Position numbers and translations under genes: made by a program
Notes under the pieces: model-generated
Databases searched by the model: none
What the model saw: only the letters and a program-made list of their open reading frames with translations
What the model was told of the DNA's origin: nothing
Source of the DNA: Marsupella aquatica
Lineage: Eukaryota > Marchantiophyta
Direction of reading: 5' to 3'
Assembly: GCA_973895155.1 (NCBI GenBank)
Contig: OZ316891.1
Location: 31,496,001 to 31,560,000 of the forward strand
DNA: 64,000 nucleotides
Part shown: in pieces, positions 26,401-37,795 of the stretch
How positions within the stretch are numbered: position 1 is the first letter of the stretch
Layout of the letters: every line of letters begins with the position of its first letter

Positions 26401-26867
26401 GACATCCCATTTTGTTTCCGGACAGGTTTTTGTGGAAATTTTACAAGTGTGCAGAAACGCTCGTTATATTCAGGGAACAACTTTTCTTGTCCCCATTGAT
26501 GTCGTAACAGATTTGGAAGTTTAAGGTGATATGGAGTGAGTTGGACTAACAGAAACTTGTCCTCAAGCTTCTTGGCATATATGATATACAGATATTTGCT
26601 GACTGTACCTTCTGATTTAAGAAGACACTTTTGTATTGCTCTTCGCAGATTACCATGATATCTCATGGAAGGAGCTTACTTTATGCAGAGTTTCTTCCTA
26701 AGAAAAAGCTACAAGACAGATTACCTCTTCCTCTCTTAGAACTTATCAATGTAATTGGTAAAGTGACAGTCCCAGCAACGGAAAGCACAATAACGTTCTC
26801 AATTTCCTGCACTGATGTCAATGATGATGATGTTGAGGTACCGGACGTGGTAGCACGCGTGCGATAG
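11429..26867 (+). CDS. Ubiquitin-activating enzyme E1 (UBA1/UBA6 type), 12 exons
   Basis: Adenylates ubiquitin (or a ubiquitin-like protein), takes it as a thioester and passes it to E2s. Exons, all GT-AG and in phase: 11429-12781, 15704-15874, 16049-16358, 17200-17315, 17927-18210, 18316-18382, 19063-19296, 19564-19707, 20092-20217, 25582-25770, 26105-26224, 26649-26867; total about 1110 residues, normal for E1. Seen in order: inactive adenylation domain (YSRLIFTLG, GCKGVGAEIAKNL), first catalytic-cysteine half-domain, active adenylation domain (VVGAGGLGSE, VTDMD), catalytic Cys near residue 675 in IPICTLKNFP, GAPFWSG, KVIPAIITSTA, and the ubiquitin-fold tail ending EVPDVVARVR. Oddity: the usual NLNRQFLFR adenylation motif reads NLVDQLLYQ (residues ~554-562). 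The exon 3 acceptor (16,048) was chosen for phase; the stronger-looking one at 16,029 breaks the frame. UBA1 versus UBA6 cannot be settled by eye. Confidence 0.9.
12782..15703 (+). other. E1 intron 1 (2.9 kb)
   Basis: Donor AAG|GTACGT, acceptor TTGGGTGCAG|GC. AT-rich, with only short ORFs in all frames; no protein domain or RNA gene recognised. A stretch near 13,011-13,050 weakly resembles 17,692-17,735 in intron 4, suggesting a small shared repeat. Confidence 0.7.
20218..25581 (+). other. E1 intron 9 (5.4 kb)
   Basis: Separates the exon ending SDKLQ from the exon starting ARLIGGKVIPAI, which are adjacent in E1 proteins, so it is an intron and not missing coding sequence. No intact gene is visible. 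21,420-21,560 is a GC/T-rich patch with composition like the 3' end of the LINE at 9.8 kb and may be a LINE tail (weak). 23,200-24,200 has longer open stretches but no recognisable domain. The length suggests old transposon insertions. Confidence 0.7.
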
Positions 26868-27909
26868 CTGAACTGTATTTATACCCAGTAAAACGGTTAG
26901 AAAGAAAACTGTGAAATGACCTTTTTGCAAACGCACAAGTTACTCAAGGAGTGATGCAGGAGTTGTGGTACGGTTTTCTATCAACATATTCCCAATGGAT
27001 CTGTGAGGTTGCTTGGCAGAGGCAGTCTACAAATAAATCATGCGACTTGACTTGAATTCCAGAAGGTGGTATTCCAGAGATATCTTAGGGATATTGGATC
27101 TTTAATTACTTCTCTACTCCTGAGTACGTTGACACATAGGGGTCATCAGACTGGATGATTTTTCATGATTGGTTCTGACGTAGAAACGTTGTGGATCTGA
27201 TAGTAGTATTTGAATGACGGCAAAGGAGGAATAAGGTTGGTGTCCAGATACATTTTACGGTTGTGACCACTAGACTCTTACTTAGTACTGAGTTCTGAAC
27301 GCAAATGGACAAACGGAATCCTGGGGAATGCTTGTGAGAAATTGTAGAAAAGGCGTTTTAAGGGGGTGGGGTTCGGGGCTAGGGATGGAGAGGTTTTTGC
27401 CCAAATTTCTGACGATGTGAAAGTTAATACTCTGATGGAAATTGAATTGAAATGCTTAGTAGTACCTCTGTTGAAACTGATGACATTAGACTCTTTTCAT
27501 GAGAAATCTGGTGAGGCAGTTGTCACCACTATTCTCACGACTACCAGAACGCCTTTGTCCACAAAAATTGAATTATACCTCATGAAGAGCAATGTTAATC
27601 ATAGTTGAGAAGAGTTTCCTTCCAATCCACATACCTTGGTCCAGGTGCTAGCATTGTAGGTGGGGATGTTGTTCCTATTATGAGATTGTGATACCATGAA
27701 CCCAAGAATTGGAGGGTTGTAGGCTAATGTTCCTTCAGAAATTTAAGCCTGGATGGACCTCAATGTTTGACAAAATGTGTCTTGTTTGAAAGTGGAGAGC
27801 TCCCCCAGAAATTGAAGCCTGAATGAACCTCCTTGTTTGCCAAAATGCCCTGATAGACTTTTGACAGGGCTCACAGACTTGGTCCTTGGGAGCCTCATTT
27901 TTGTCATAG
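26868..27909. other. 3' flank of the E1 gene
   Basis: No gene supported. The 80-codon ORF at 27,366-27,608 has no recognisable motif. Around 27,735-27,850 a phrase (AGAAATT-AAGCCTG-ATG-ACCTC) occurs twice in tandem-like fashion next to the repeat copy that follows. Confidence 0.4.
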
Positions 27910-30322
27910 AGTAAAGCACAACTCCGTTTGAAATTTTCATAAAAATCCACTTCACTCTCATTATTTTCCAGAGTTGCAATGGCCAACTGCAAACTTAAAG
28001 TACAATATCCTTATGTGCTCTTTCCAAATGGGTGACTTACAAGTTCAAGTGGCTGCATGATGACAACTAACTCATAAAGTGGATTTGCAAGGTCAAATGG
28101 CTTCTCCCTTTACTCTGTCTTCAGGTTGATCTAAGTCAGTATGTGTGAGCTTAAACCATATCTAGCATCCTGGTGGAGACACCTATAGTGGACTGAGCCC
28201 AGATTCTTTCTTTAAGAGAATAAGGCACACCATGTTCGGCATCCTCTTAGAGGCACCTATAGTAGGCCAAGTCCAGATTCTTTCTTCAAGAGAGAAGGGC
28301 AGAGGGGATTGGCTTCAGGTCAATTCAACCATCCCACACATGAAGTTTTCATAGGAGTTCTTGATAACCCTACATCTTGAACCACAACCACTTAGTGTGG
28401 CTTGACCTACTTCTTTTACATTGTAAAGCCTCATGATGACATAGGAATCCATCTTCTTTGGTGTAGTACATAGAGAGACCATATTTGTTTATAATGCCAT
28501 GAGAGACACTACTGCCTAGGTCTTCTCAAGGACTTTGGTATAGGTGAGGTGGGAGGTCGAGCTTGATGTGCCTGGTGCAAGATGGCAGCCATACCTTGGC
28601 TGATGTTGTGATCAGCCAAGGTAACCCTTTTTGTCAGGACATCTTCGGGATAGCAACATCGCATGCAAGGGCAGCAGGGACATGGTCAACAACGTCAAAA
28701 GAGTATAAATATGCAGCATGAATGTAATTAGATAGCTTCCTCACCCTTGCAATTGAGATATTTGGGACATTTCATCATCAATTTGATGGGTCCTTGGACG
28801 GATAGCTTGAGACATTCACCCGCGGACTGGTTCCATAGGACCACCATTATCTGTTTTGATGACAGACTTTTGTCACCGGATGTTGGTGACCTTACAAGAT
28901 GTTCAAGCCCAACAATTTGTTGTAGAAGTCTAGCAATGGGTATTAGTGCACATCAAACAAGCTTGCCCCTGTAGAGGAGACACCCGTGTCCTGCCTCTTG
29001 ACTTAGTTACAACACTAAATGTGAACAATTGGATTGCCATGACAATGTTACATTGATGAATATGTATTTCTTAGTTGTTTTTTCTTCTCTAAGTTTAAGG
29101 GGTTTTCTCTCACCCTCTTCTTTGGAGAATTGGGTTTGTCCTCTTTCTACCATACTTTCACTCCATTGTACTTTGTTTGCCCCTTTTTAGTAAATTGGTC
29201 ATTTTCTCTCTTCAAATGTGAATGTACGAATTGAGTTCCTCCATTGTTAAATTTCTCTTTAGAGAAAGAGAGAGACCCAGGACAGAATCACTCACTTAAG
29301 GGAAAAGCAAGTACACACAATCAAATGGAGACAACTTGGCAGTGAATAATTTATCCATGTCTCATTTGCTAGCTCATACAACCAGGTCAAATGGTAAAGG
29401 TTTGTAACCTTCAAGGAATGGTAAGGTTCCCATCTAACCTCCGGCTCTCTATTCCTAAAGTTGACTAAACCCGCATCAGAAACTGCCACAACTATCAGGT
29501 CCGTAATAATTTTGGGGAGTCCTGGTTGAAATCAGGTGCTCTAGATGGTGTTTGTCTGTTCAGGATAGAGTTCATACAGACCTTCGACCAGGAAATTTCA
29601 AACACCTATGTCAGAATTCATTCCGTAGATTTGAGTATGAATTGTTGTCTGAAAACATTTAGGTTGGAGAGGGGGAGATCGCGATTAGAAAGTTGAGTGA
29701 CTAATTACCGCACCGAATCATTCAAAGCAAAAAAATACACAAAATCTCACGAATTCTCACAAATTCAAAGTTGATAGATTGTCACAATATTCTCCAACGA
29801 GAGTATAATGGCAATCTGTCGACTTCTAGATAAAATTTGGGCCCTTCTTAACTTTGAGACGTGATATTGTAAATAGTCACTTGACATTCTATTTGGGATC
29901 GTCTCCCCTCTAATCTAAACGTCTTCCGAATCTTATCCATATTCAAATCTATGGAATGCCCATGGAATGACCTCTGACGAAAATGTTGAGGTTTCCTGGT
30001 CGAAGGCGCATTTTGCGGACCTATTGTATAACAGTATAAGGGCTCCATGTCCACAAATCACGCCAACTGAGCCTAGGTGGGCCCTGGAAACCCAAATAAT
30101 CCAGGCCGAATGCAAGGCAATCAGTAAGGTTGCCACACAAAAGGAACCAACGCACCCATGACCTGCATTTACGGCTCGAGGCACGACAATGGTAGGCCGG
30201 AAAGAGAGCAGATGTTGCGATCCCATCTGCTGGTTCGAATGTGTTTTTCTGTCCTGGCTGGCAAACATACTGTCCTTTCCATGGCGTGGGCCCAATGCGT
30301 CCGCCCTAAACTCTCAGAAGTG
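27910..30322 (-). repeat. Dispersed repeat, copy 2 (uninterrupted)
   Basis: Inverted relative to copy 1 at 4.0-10.25 kb and collinear with it over about 2.2 kb. It retains 28,215-28,445, which copy 1 lost where the LINE sits. Within that stretch CACCTATAGT and AGATTCTTTCTT occur twice, about 60 bp apart. No coding capacity is recognised. The two copies bracket the E1 gene in opposite orientation, so recombination between them would invert about 18-24 kb. Confidence 0.8.
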
Positions 30323-31232
30323 GAGATCCGCGGTGGCTACTCCGAATCCCGGGCTGTCCCAAGCGAACAATGCTTGTAGCATTCACATTCTGCTAAGAAT
30401 TACTCGACGTAGCTCATTATTAATGTTGGTCTAGTTGCTTTCCGGGGACCTGGTACCGAGCCGTGTGTAGTGCATGTGACGAATCCAGTGATCCCTGTCA
30501 GGTTCGCGTTACCACTTATACACGGCCTCTCGCGATGTCCTTTGGGCAGAGGATTCCCAGTGAGGCCGTAGCTATACTCGACGTTCTTCTGCCTTTCAAC
30601 CCTAAAGTGGACAAAATCTATTTTTCAGCCGGGGATACTTTTTCGTCTCCCCATCCTGGTTCGAGTCCGGCTCAATTCGTGGCTGACGTCTCCTGCTGCC
30701 TGCAATTTGTGCGTTTGCATTGTTTTTCCAGACATGTCAAAGGACATGTCCGTTTAGGAGGTTCTATTAGGGTCCATCACAATCTAGATCAATTTTGTGC
30801 CCACATGCTGTTCTGAATGAATTGTCAAGCCTGCCCAATTTGCTATTTACGCAGTCTGCATATCACTTGTACACAAGTTCTTCTTTGAAGAAATGTCGTC
30901 AATTTTTCGTGTGGCATGCAGGACAATTTGGTTCGAAATGGGTTCTTTCTTGGAGGGAGATAAACAACAGCACTTGCGCCAAAGTTTTTCAGAGGGCAAT
31001 GTGCAGGGATGGCAGTGGTTGCTTTGGGATTCAAAAGGAAGAAGTTTTCATACCTTTTCGTCTCAAAACTTGTGGTTTTGATTCTCAAGTTTGGATGGCA
31101 AAGCTGGGAGTAATTCTTAATAGACTCCGGCCACTCTTAGTTCTTAACAAAAGAGGAAGTGATCCTGGAGAAGATACTGCTGCTGCTATGCATCTCGGGA
31201 CATCTTACGACTGCGTAAATGTCTGTTCTTGA
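30310..31232 (+). repeat. PPR-upstream block, copy 1
   Basis: Direct repeat of 32,210-33,090 (for example TCCCGGGCTGTC, ACAATGCTTGTAG, and TTTTTCAGAGGGCAATGTGCAG). A third, inverted, partial copy is at 44,810-45,125. No conserved ORF: the open frames differ between copies. It is probably 5' flank or an upstream intron of an ancestral PPR gene. The block ends where an LTR-like element begins. Confidence 0.65.
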
Positions 31233-31237
31233 AGAAA

Positions 31238-31885
31238 TGTCATATCACCATATATGGGACAAGTTTTATAGGGAGGATAGTTTTCCCTATAATTTTCCCA
31301 TAGTTGAGAATCCAACTGCTTTGTCTCCAATGAGTAGGTGTTAGTCCCTGGGGAATGCGATGGTCCAATTCGGGAACTGGGATATTTGACAACTTGAATT
31401 TTCCCAAATAATGGACCAACAAAACTGTCAAATTGGCAGACTTCCCCTGGAATAAGAAGAGGAGTGAGAACCAAAGTGAAAAGGTGTGATTTCAAACACC
31501 TACACTTATTTTGAGTCTTGACTTGGTTCTAGCGATTCTTGTTTTCAATCTTATAGACCGATAGAGTTTTCTTCCATGCGATGAAAAGTTGATTAGCATC
31601 GAAAGATACGCTATTGTCAAATCAATACTGTAGGCAAGGCTCCTGTACGATGAACCTCTTGGATATAAAAGATAATATGAAGAAGACGACCTCTTCACAT
31701 AAACGTCAAGGACTAGTTTGTGCCTCTATCGTGTTAGGACAGCCCGAAACGCAACCCGGGGAAGAGTGCTAGTCGCCAATCATGAGCTTGGAAAACCCTG
31801 ATTGAATGAATGATTATCGTCCTCGTGCAATCAATCTGGTCTTGAGACAATTGAAGAGTCGTGAACAGTGATGTATTCTCTCAAA
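31238..31885. mobile_element. Probable solo LTR, copy 1
   Basis: Closely matches 57,480-58,145, starting GTCATATCACC and ending near GTGAACAG, with a divergent middle of about 100 bp. It contains a TATA-like GGATATAAAAG. No internal retroelement genes lie beside either copy, so solo LTRs of one family are the simplest reading. Target duplications are not clear, and orientation relative to an intact element is unknown. Confidence 0.45.
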
Positions 31886-32209
31886 CGACCACGGCATCGT
31901 TGTTTGATATTGAGTTAAGTTTTTCTTGGAGTGATGCAGATAGTTGTGCCCATTGAGAATCCTCAGGATCATCGTGCAGTCAGATCTCTTCTTTTACTCA
32001 CCTCAATTGGATCAGCGGCACAACCGTTTTAGGAAACCGTTGTAAGACGGGAGGCAATCAATTCCCAGTCGAATCGCAGTTCGGAAATGGAATAGCGCAG
32101 TTCGGCTCACTTAGCTGGGCTCAGTTCAGCTGAAGTCCGAGTGACAGAGGAAGGTTTGTGCGAGAAAATTCGAGTGACAGATCAGGCTAACAGTGCCCTT
32201 TCCTCCTCG

Positions 32210-33090
32210 CCACCAAGATCTCTACATGAATCCAAGGAGATCTCCGGTGGCTATCCCGAGTCCCGGGCTGTCGCAAGCTAACAATGCTTGTAGAATTCAC
32301 AATTTTCTCGAATTACTCGTCGTAGCTCATTATTTAATGGTGCTTAAGTTGCTTCTCGGGGAGCTGGTGCCGACCTGTGTATAGCTGCATGCTGACGAAT
32401 CCAGTGATCCCTGTGAGGTTCGTGTTTTACACGGCCTCTCACGATGTCCTTTGGGCAGAGAATATCTAGTAAGGCCCTAGCTATACTCGATGTTCTTCTG
32501 CGTTTCAACCCTAAATTGCTGGCCAACAATATTTCTCAACTCTTAGTACCCAAGGAAGCGGGGCAGAATCTCTTCTTCAACCCGCGATACAATTTCGACT
32601 CCCCGTCCTGGTTGAAGTGCTGCTCAATCCTCGGATGACGTCTCCTGCTGCCCGCAATCATGTGCAGTTGCCTCTTTTTTTTGCAGACATGTCGAACTTC
32701 AAAGGATACCTTCGTTTATGAGCTTCTTTTATTGCCCAATCTGGATCAATTTTGTTCCCACTTGCTTCGACTTGTTGTTCTGAAAGAATTGTCGAGCCTG
32801 CCCAATTTGCTAATTACACGGTCTGCATATCACTTGTTCACAAGTTCTTCTTTTAAGAGATGTCGTCAATTTTTGTTTGGTATGCAGGAGAATTCGGTTG
32901 GAAAAGGGTTCTTTCTTGGAGGGCGATAAACAAGAGCACTTGCGCCAAACTTTTTCAGAGGGCAATGTGCAGGTATGACGGTGGTTCGGTTGGGATTGGG
33001 AAGGAAGAGATTTTCACAGTATTTGTTCTCAGAACTTGTAGTTTCGATTCTCAAGTTTGGATGGCAAAGCTGGGATAATTCTTAAAAGGA
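32210..33090 (+). repeat. PPR-upstream block, copy 2
   Basis: Direct copy of 30,310-31,232, without the LTR at its end. From about 32,755 it is also part of the left arm of the inverted duplication, pairing with 44,810-45,125. It precedes gene B by about 1.1 kb. Confidence 0.65.
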
Positions 33091-36000
33091 GTACAGCAAT
33101 TCTTAGTGGAGACGATACTGCTACTGCCATGCCTCTAGGGGTTCCTCCAACTGTTACGATGAGCTCAGATTCCTCTGCCCGGGTAAGGTTTCTCCAACAG
33201 AGCCTTGGCCTAGTGAATTTTCTTTCCTTAGTCTAAGGGGAAGGAAAGATGAGACTTGGAATTTGAGGGCTCTGCGAGAGTGCACGACCTACACTGATTG
33301 GAACTTTTGTCAAAGAGGGAGAATATTTCTCACAACTGTACTATTGAAAGCTCTCTATTCCAGGCACCGGAACGGAGCTGAATCAATGGAGATTTTGGAT
33401 ATGGAGCGTTGTAGGCAACACTCCACGGCCAGGTATGTTTAAGTTCGGATGCATGTCATTTTGTTGGATTATCATGAGACCAAACGATCGTGAGTACATT
33501 CTCAACAAAGACGCTTGATTTGCAGAGTTCATCCTTCATCTTCCGGTTTGATTGGTATTGGCACCAGCCATTGTTCTTGTACAAGGCCTTCAGGTAATAA
33601 GACTGACAAGCGGTTTCAACGTCGTAATTACCTACTTTAAAACAAAAACACCCTTGTTCCAGCACCGTGTTGTGACATTTATAGTTGCATTGAATTTCCT
33701 TCTCTGAGACTTATCTGATGAAGAGTTGAATTTCAACTTTGATTCTGGGTTTCAACTCCAAGGAACACAGGGAGTCACATTCTGTCATATGTGTCTACTC
33801 TCAATGGATTCTGTAGAGCCAGTTTAAACAGTGCTGGGCAGGATTGATACTTGAGCTCCCTCGATATGCCTTTCAAAATTATCTCAGTATTCTATTCTAA
33901 GATCCTTGCATTCTTGACAGATTGCCGTTACTATCAATTGAAAAGGAGTCACGTAACTTTTGCAAGTTATCTGTACCAAAGATCACAGCGGATAGAGAGG
34001 AAAATACATCTTCGCACGGAGGTAGGCATGCATCCGAGCTCTAGAGCCGTACCGGTCTGCTATCTATTTCTGAACATTTTATAGTAGATTTATCGTTGGG
34101 AAATATAGTCCTCAAGAAATAAAAGCAAATTCATTGCACCTCGTGGTCTCTCCTGGATTTGTCTTGTTATCAGTCACGCTTTCCAGATCTGATCGCGGGT
34201 TCTGGTGCTGACAGAGGAAGCTCAGACCACATGAGTTGAATCATCAGATCACAAGGAAAGCACTTTGGATGGATGGATGGGCAACTCCAGCACGAATTAA
34301 CGCAAGGGCGAATTTGATTACTCAATGCAGATTGAAATCTCGTGTTAGTTACGGCACGAGAGACTGGTCTCAAGTCACTGCACAAGGGAATGGCAGTAGG
34401 CACATTCATGATGCTGGCACCACAAGTGAAACAATTGCTGTTTTGAAGGATCGTGTACAACGAAGCATTAGTATCGACTCGTACACATATGTTCAACTTC
34501 TGCAAATGTGTTCGAAACAACGAGACCTTTTAGCGGCCACCCAGGTCCATGACCACATCATCCAGAGTGGAATGGACGACAATCCACATGTGGCAGTCAC
34601 CCTCCTGAACGTGTATATCAAATGTGGGGCATTGTTGGATGCACGTCGAGTTTTCGATCAACTTGAGGAGAAGAGTGTTATCACTTGGAACGCGATGATA
34701 GCAGGACATGCTAACAGGGATCATGCTAAATCTGTTCCAAAACTTTTCAATCAAATGCGCCAAGAAGGAGTGCAGCCAAATGAGATCACTTATCTCAGTA
34801 TCCTGAAGGCTTGTGCCAACCCACTAGCTCTAAAATGGGGAAAGGAAGTTCATGTTTATATTCGACATGCTGGGTTTGAATCAGATGTGCGTGTAGGGTC
34901 GGCCCTCATACAGATGTATGCAAAATGTGGGTGCATCACCGAGGCAAGGAAAGTTTTTGAAAAGCTGGCAAATCGAAATGTGATTACATGGACTGTTATG
35001 ATTCGAGCATATGCAGAACGTGGTGATGGTGTGGAAGCGTATCGACTGTTTCTCCAAATGAGACGGGAAGGGTTCGAACCAAATGCAATCACTTATGTGA
35101 GCATCCTGAATGTATTTGCAAGCGCGGGGGCTTTGGAGTGGGTGAAGGAAGTTCATGGCCATGCTAGCAACGCGGGACTGGACTCCGATTTGCGAGTCGG
35201 CAGTGCACTAGTTCACATGTATGCAAAGAGTGGCAGTATAGATGATGCCCGACTGGTTTTTGACAAAATGGAGAAACGCGATGTAGTCACATGGAATGTG
35301 ATGATCGGTGGACTTGCACAACATGGATGCGGGCATGAAGCATATAAACTGTTTCTCCAAATGAGACGGGAAGGCTTCGAACCAAATGCAGTCACTTATG
35401 TGGGCATGCTGAATGCATTTGCAAGTGCGGGGGCTTTGGAGTGGGTGAAGGAGGTTCATGGCCATGCCAACAAAGCGGGACTGGAGTCAGATTTGCGCGT
35501 GGGCAGTGCACTAGTTCACATGTATGCAAAGAGTGGCAGTATAGATGACGCCCGACTGGTTTTTAGCAAAATGGAGAAACGCGATGTAGTCACGTGGAAT
35601 GTGATGATCGGTGGACTTGCGCAGCATGGATGTGGGCGTGAAGCATATCGACTGTTTCTCGAAATGAGACGTGATGGTTTTGAACCAGATGCATTCACTT
35701 ATGCTAGTATTCTAAGTGCATCCGCAAGTGAGGGGGCTTTGGAATGGGTGAAGGAAGTTCATGGCCATGCTAGCAAAGCGAGACTGGACTCCGATTTGCG
35801 TGTGGGCAGTGCACTCGTTCACATGTATGCAGAGAGTGGCAGCATAGGGGACGCTCGACTGGTTTTTGACAGAATGAAGAAACGCGATGTATTCACATGG
35901 ACTGTAATGATCGGTGGACTTGCACAACATGGATGTGGGGAGGAAGCATATAGACTGTTTCTTCAAATGAGACGTGAAGGCTTCGAAGCAAATGCATTTA

Positions 36001-37721
36001 CTTATGCTAGTATTCTCAATGCATCTGCAAGTGAGGGGGCTTTGGAATGGGTGAAGGAAGTTCATGGCCATGCTAGCAAAGCGGGACTAGAGTCAGATTT
36101 GCGTGTGGGTAGTGCGCTGGTTCACATGTATGCAAAAACTGGCAGTATAGATGACGCCCGACTGGTTTTTGAGAGTATGCAGAAACGAAACGTAGTCACA
36201 TGGAATGTAATGATCGGTGGACTTGCCCAACATGGAAGTGGGCATGAAGCACATAGACTGTTTCTTCGAATGAGACGGGAAGGCTTCGAACCGAATGCAA
36301 TCACTTATGTGGGCATCCTGAATGCATTTGCAAGTGCGGGGGCTTTGGACTGGGTGAAGAATGTTCATGGCCATGCTAGGAAAGCGGGACTGGAGTCAGA
36401 TTTGCGGGTGGGCAGTGCACTGGTTCACATGTATGCAAAGAGTGGCAGTATAGATGACGCCCGACTGATTTTTGACAAAATGGGGAAACGCGACGTAGTC
36501 ACATGGAATGTGATGATCGGTGCCCTTGCACGACACGGATGTGGGCATGAAGCATATCGACTGTTTCTCCAAATGAGACTAGAAGGCTTTGAACCAAATG
36601 CAATCACTTATTTGGGCATCCTGAATGCATTTGCAAGTGCGGGTGCTTTGGAGTGGGTGAAGGAGGTTCATGGCCATGCTAGCAAAGCGGGACTGGACTC
36701 CGATTTGCGTGTGGGCAATGCACTCGTTCACATGTATGCAGAGAGTGGCAGCATAGGCGACGCCCGACTGGTTTTTGAGAGGATGGAGAAACGCGATGTG
36801 GTCACATGGACTGTAATGATCGGTGGACTTGCACAACATGGTTGTGGGAATGAAGCCGTGGAACTCTTCAGAAAAATGACAGCAGACGGTATAAGGCCCG
36901 ATGGGACTTCATTCGTAGCAATTCTGTCAGCCTGTTGTCACGGAGGCCTTGTTGATGATGGCCGTAGACTCTTCTCGGCTATGACGCAAGATTTTGCCAT
37001 TGAGCCTCACATAGTGCATTATAACTGCATGGTGGATCTTCTTGGGCGGGCTGGACGCTTGGAGGAAGCAAAGCACTTTATTGGTGACATGCCAGTTGAA
37101 CCAGATACAGTAACTTGGACTGCCCTGCTTGGGGCTTGTAGAACTTATGGTAATGTCGAGTTGGGCGAATTTGCCGCTAAAGAGCTTCTGAAGTTTGAAC
37201 TCAACGATGCCTCTCCATATGTGCTCCTGTCCAACATCTACGCTGCAGCTGGTGAGTGGGAGAAAAAGTCATTGGTGCGCACCATGATGCAAAAGAGAGG
37301 TGTTCGGAAGGAGCCAGGACGTAGCTGGATTGAAGTTGATAAGAAGATCCATAAATTTGTTGTAGGGGATAGATCGCACCCAGAAGCGAAGGCGATATAT
37401 GCTGAACTCAAAAAATTGACTGAAACATTGAAGGCTGAAGGCTACATTCCGGATACCCGACTTGTGTTGCATGATATCAATGAGAAGGATAAAGAAGTAG
37501 TTCTTTGCTCTCATAGTGAGAAGTTGGCTATTGCTTACGGACTTATGCACATACCTTCGGGAAAACCAATTCGAGTATGGAAGAACCTTCGGGTGTGTTC
37601 AGATTGCCATACCGCTACCAAATTTATCTCTAAGGTGACTGGACGCGAGATTGTAGCCAGGGATGCCAATCGCTTTCACCATTTTAAGGATGGCTTATGT
37701 TCTTGCGGCGATTACTGGTGA
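32755..37721 (+). repeat. Left arm of inverted segmental duplication
   Basis: Pairs with the reverse complement of 41,132-45,125, including the upstream block, about 1.1 kb of non-coding 5' sequence (33,090-34,214) and the whole PPR gene. Landmarks shared by both arms are TTTTTCAGAGGGCAATGTGC-like sequence, GAGGTAGGCATGCATCC and the acceptor CTGACAG|AG before the coding exon. The arm is longer than its partner mainly because gene B carries four extra 303-bp units. Confidence 0.75.
34215..37721 (+). CDS. Expanded DYW-class PPR protein (gene B)
   Basis: Predicted organellar C-to-U editing factor. The frame is open from 34,212, preceded by a plausible acceptor (CTGACAG|AGG, phase 0) conserved in gene C; the first in-frame ATG is 34,269, giving 1150 residues to TGA 37,719-37,721. 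An unseen upstream exon may supply the true start. The array has PLS units with landmarks exactly 303 bp apart at 35028, 35331, 35634, 35937, 36240, 36543 and 36846: six periods of 101 residues (P35, L35, S31). E/E+ motifs and a complete DYW domain follow: SHSEKLAIAYG, CSDCHTATKF and terminal CSCGDYW. Most units are near-identical outside the nucleotide-recognition positions. Upstream DNA matches gene C's upstream DNA; downstream DNA does not match A or C but is a 68-bp tandem repeat. Gene certain; 5' end uncertain. Confidence 0.9.
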   Translation, partial: RKLRPHELNHQITRKALWMDGWATPARINARANLITQCRLKSRVSYGTRDWSQVTAQGNGSRHIHDAGTTSETIAVLKDRVQRSISIDSYTYVQLLQMCSKQRDLLAATQVHDHIIQSGMDDNPHVAVTLLNVYIKCGALLDARRVFDQLEEKSVITWNAMIAGHANRDHAKSVPKLFNQMRQEGVQPNEITYLSILKACANPLALKWGKEVHVYIRHAGFESDVRVGSALIQMYAKCGCITEARKVFEKLANRNVITWTVMIRAYAERGDGVEAYRLFLQMRREGFEPNAITYVSILNVFASAGALEWVKEVHGHASNAGLDSDLRVGSALVHMYAKSGSIDDARLVFDKMEKRDVVTWNVMIGGLAQHGCGHEAYKLFLQMRREGFEPNAVTYVGMLNAFASAGALEWVKEVHGHANKAGLESDLRVGSALVHMYAKSGSIDDARLVFSKMEKRDVVTWNVMIGGLAQHGCGREAYRLFLEMRRDGFEPDAFTYASILSASASEGALEWVKEVHGHASKARLDSDLRVGSALVHMYAESGSIGDARLVFDRMKKRDVFTWTVMIGGLAQHGCGEEAYRLFLQMRREGFEANAFTYASILNASASEGALEWVKEVHGHASKAGLESDLRVGSALVHMYAKTGSIDDARLVFESMQKRNVVTWNVMIGGLAQHGSGHEAHRLFLRMRREGFEPNAITYVGILNAFASAGALDWVKNVHGHARKAGLESDLRVGSALVHMYAKSGSIDDARLIFDKMGKRDVVTWNVMIGALARHGCGHEAYRLFLQMRLEGFEPNAITYLGILNAFASAGALEWVKEVHGHASKAGLDSDLRVGNALVHMYAESGSIGDARLVFERMEKRDVVTWTVMIGGLAQHGCGNEAVELFRKMTADGIRPDGTSFVAILSACCHGGLVDDGRRLFSAMTQDFAIEPHIVHYNCMVDLLGRAGRLEEAKHFIGDMPVEPDTVTWTALLGACRTYGNVELGEFAAKELLKFELNDASPYVLLSNIYAAAGEWEKKSLVRTMMQKRGVRKEPGRSWIEVDKKIHKFVVGDRSHPEAKAIYAELKKLTETLKAEGYIPDTRLVLHDINEKDKEVVLCSHSEKLAIAYGLMHIPSGKPIRVWKNLRVCSDCHTATKFISKVTGREIVARDANRFHHFKDGLCSCGDYW

Positions 37722-37795
37722 CCAGACTGCAATTTCTGTTCGAAATTGACTCGAAAGCAGCACTCACTCAGGCTCATTTGTCTTTGTGTTCTAAT

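Noticed and set aside
34856-36839. Series of minus-strand ORFs of about 60-119 codons recurring every 303 bp
   Set aside because: Antisense shadows of the repeated PPR units of gene B; their regularity simply mirrors the unit.
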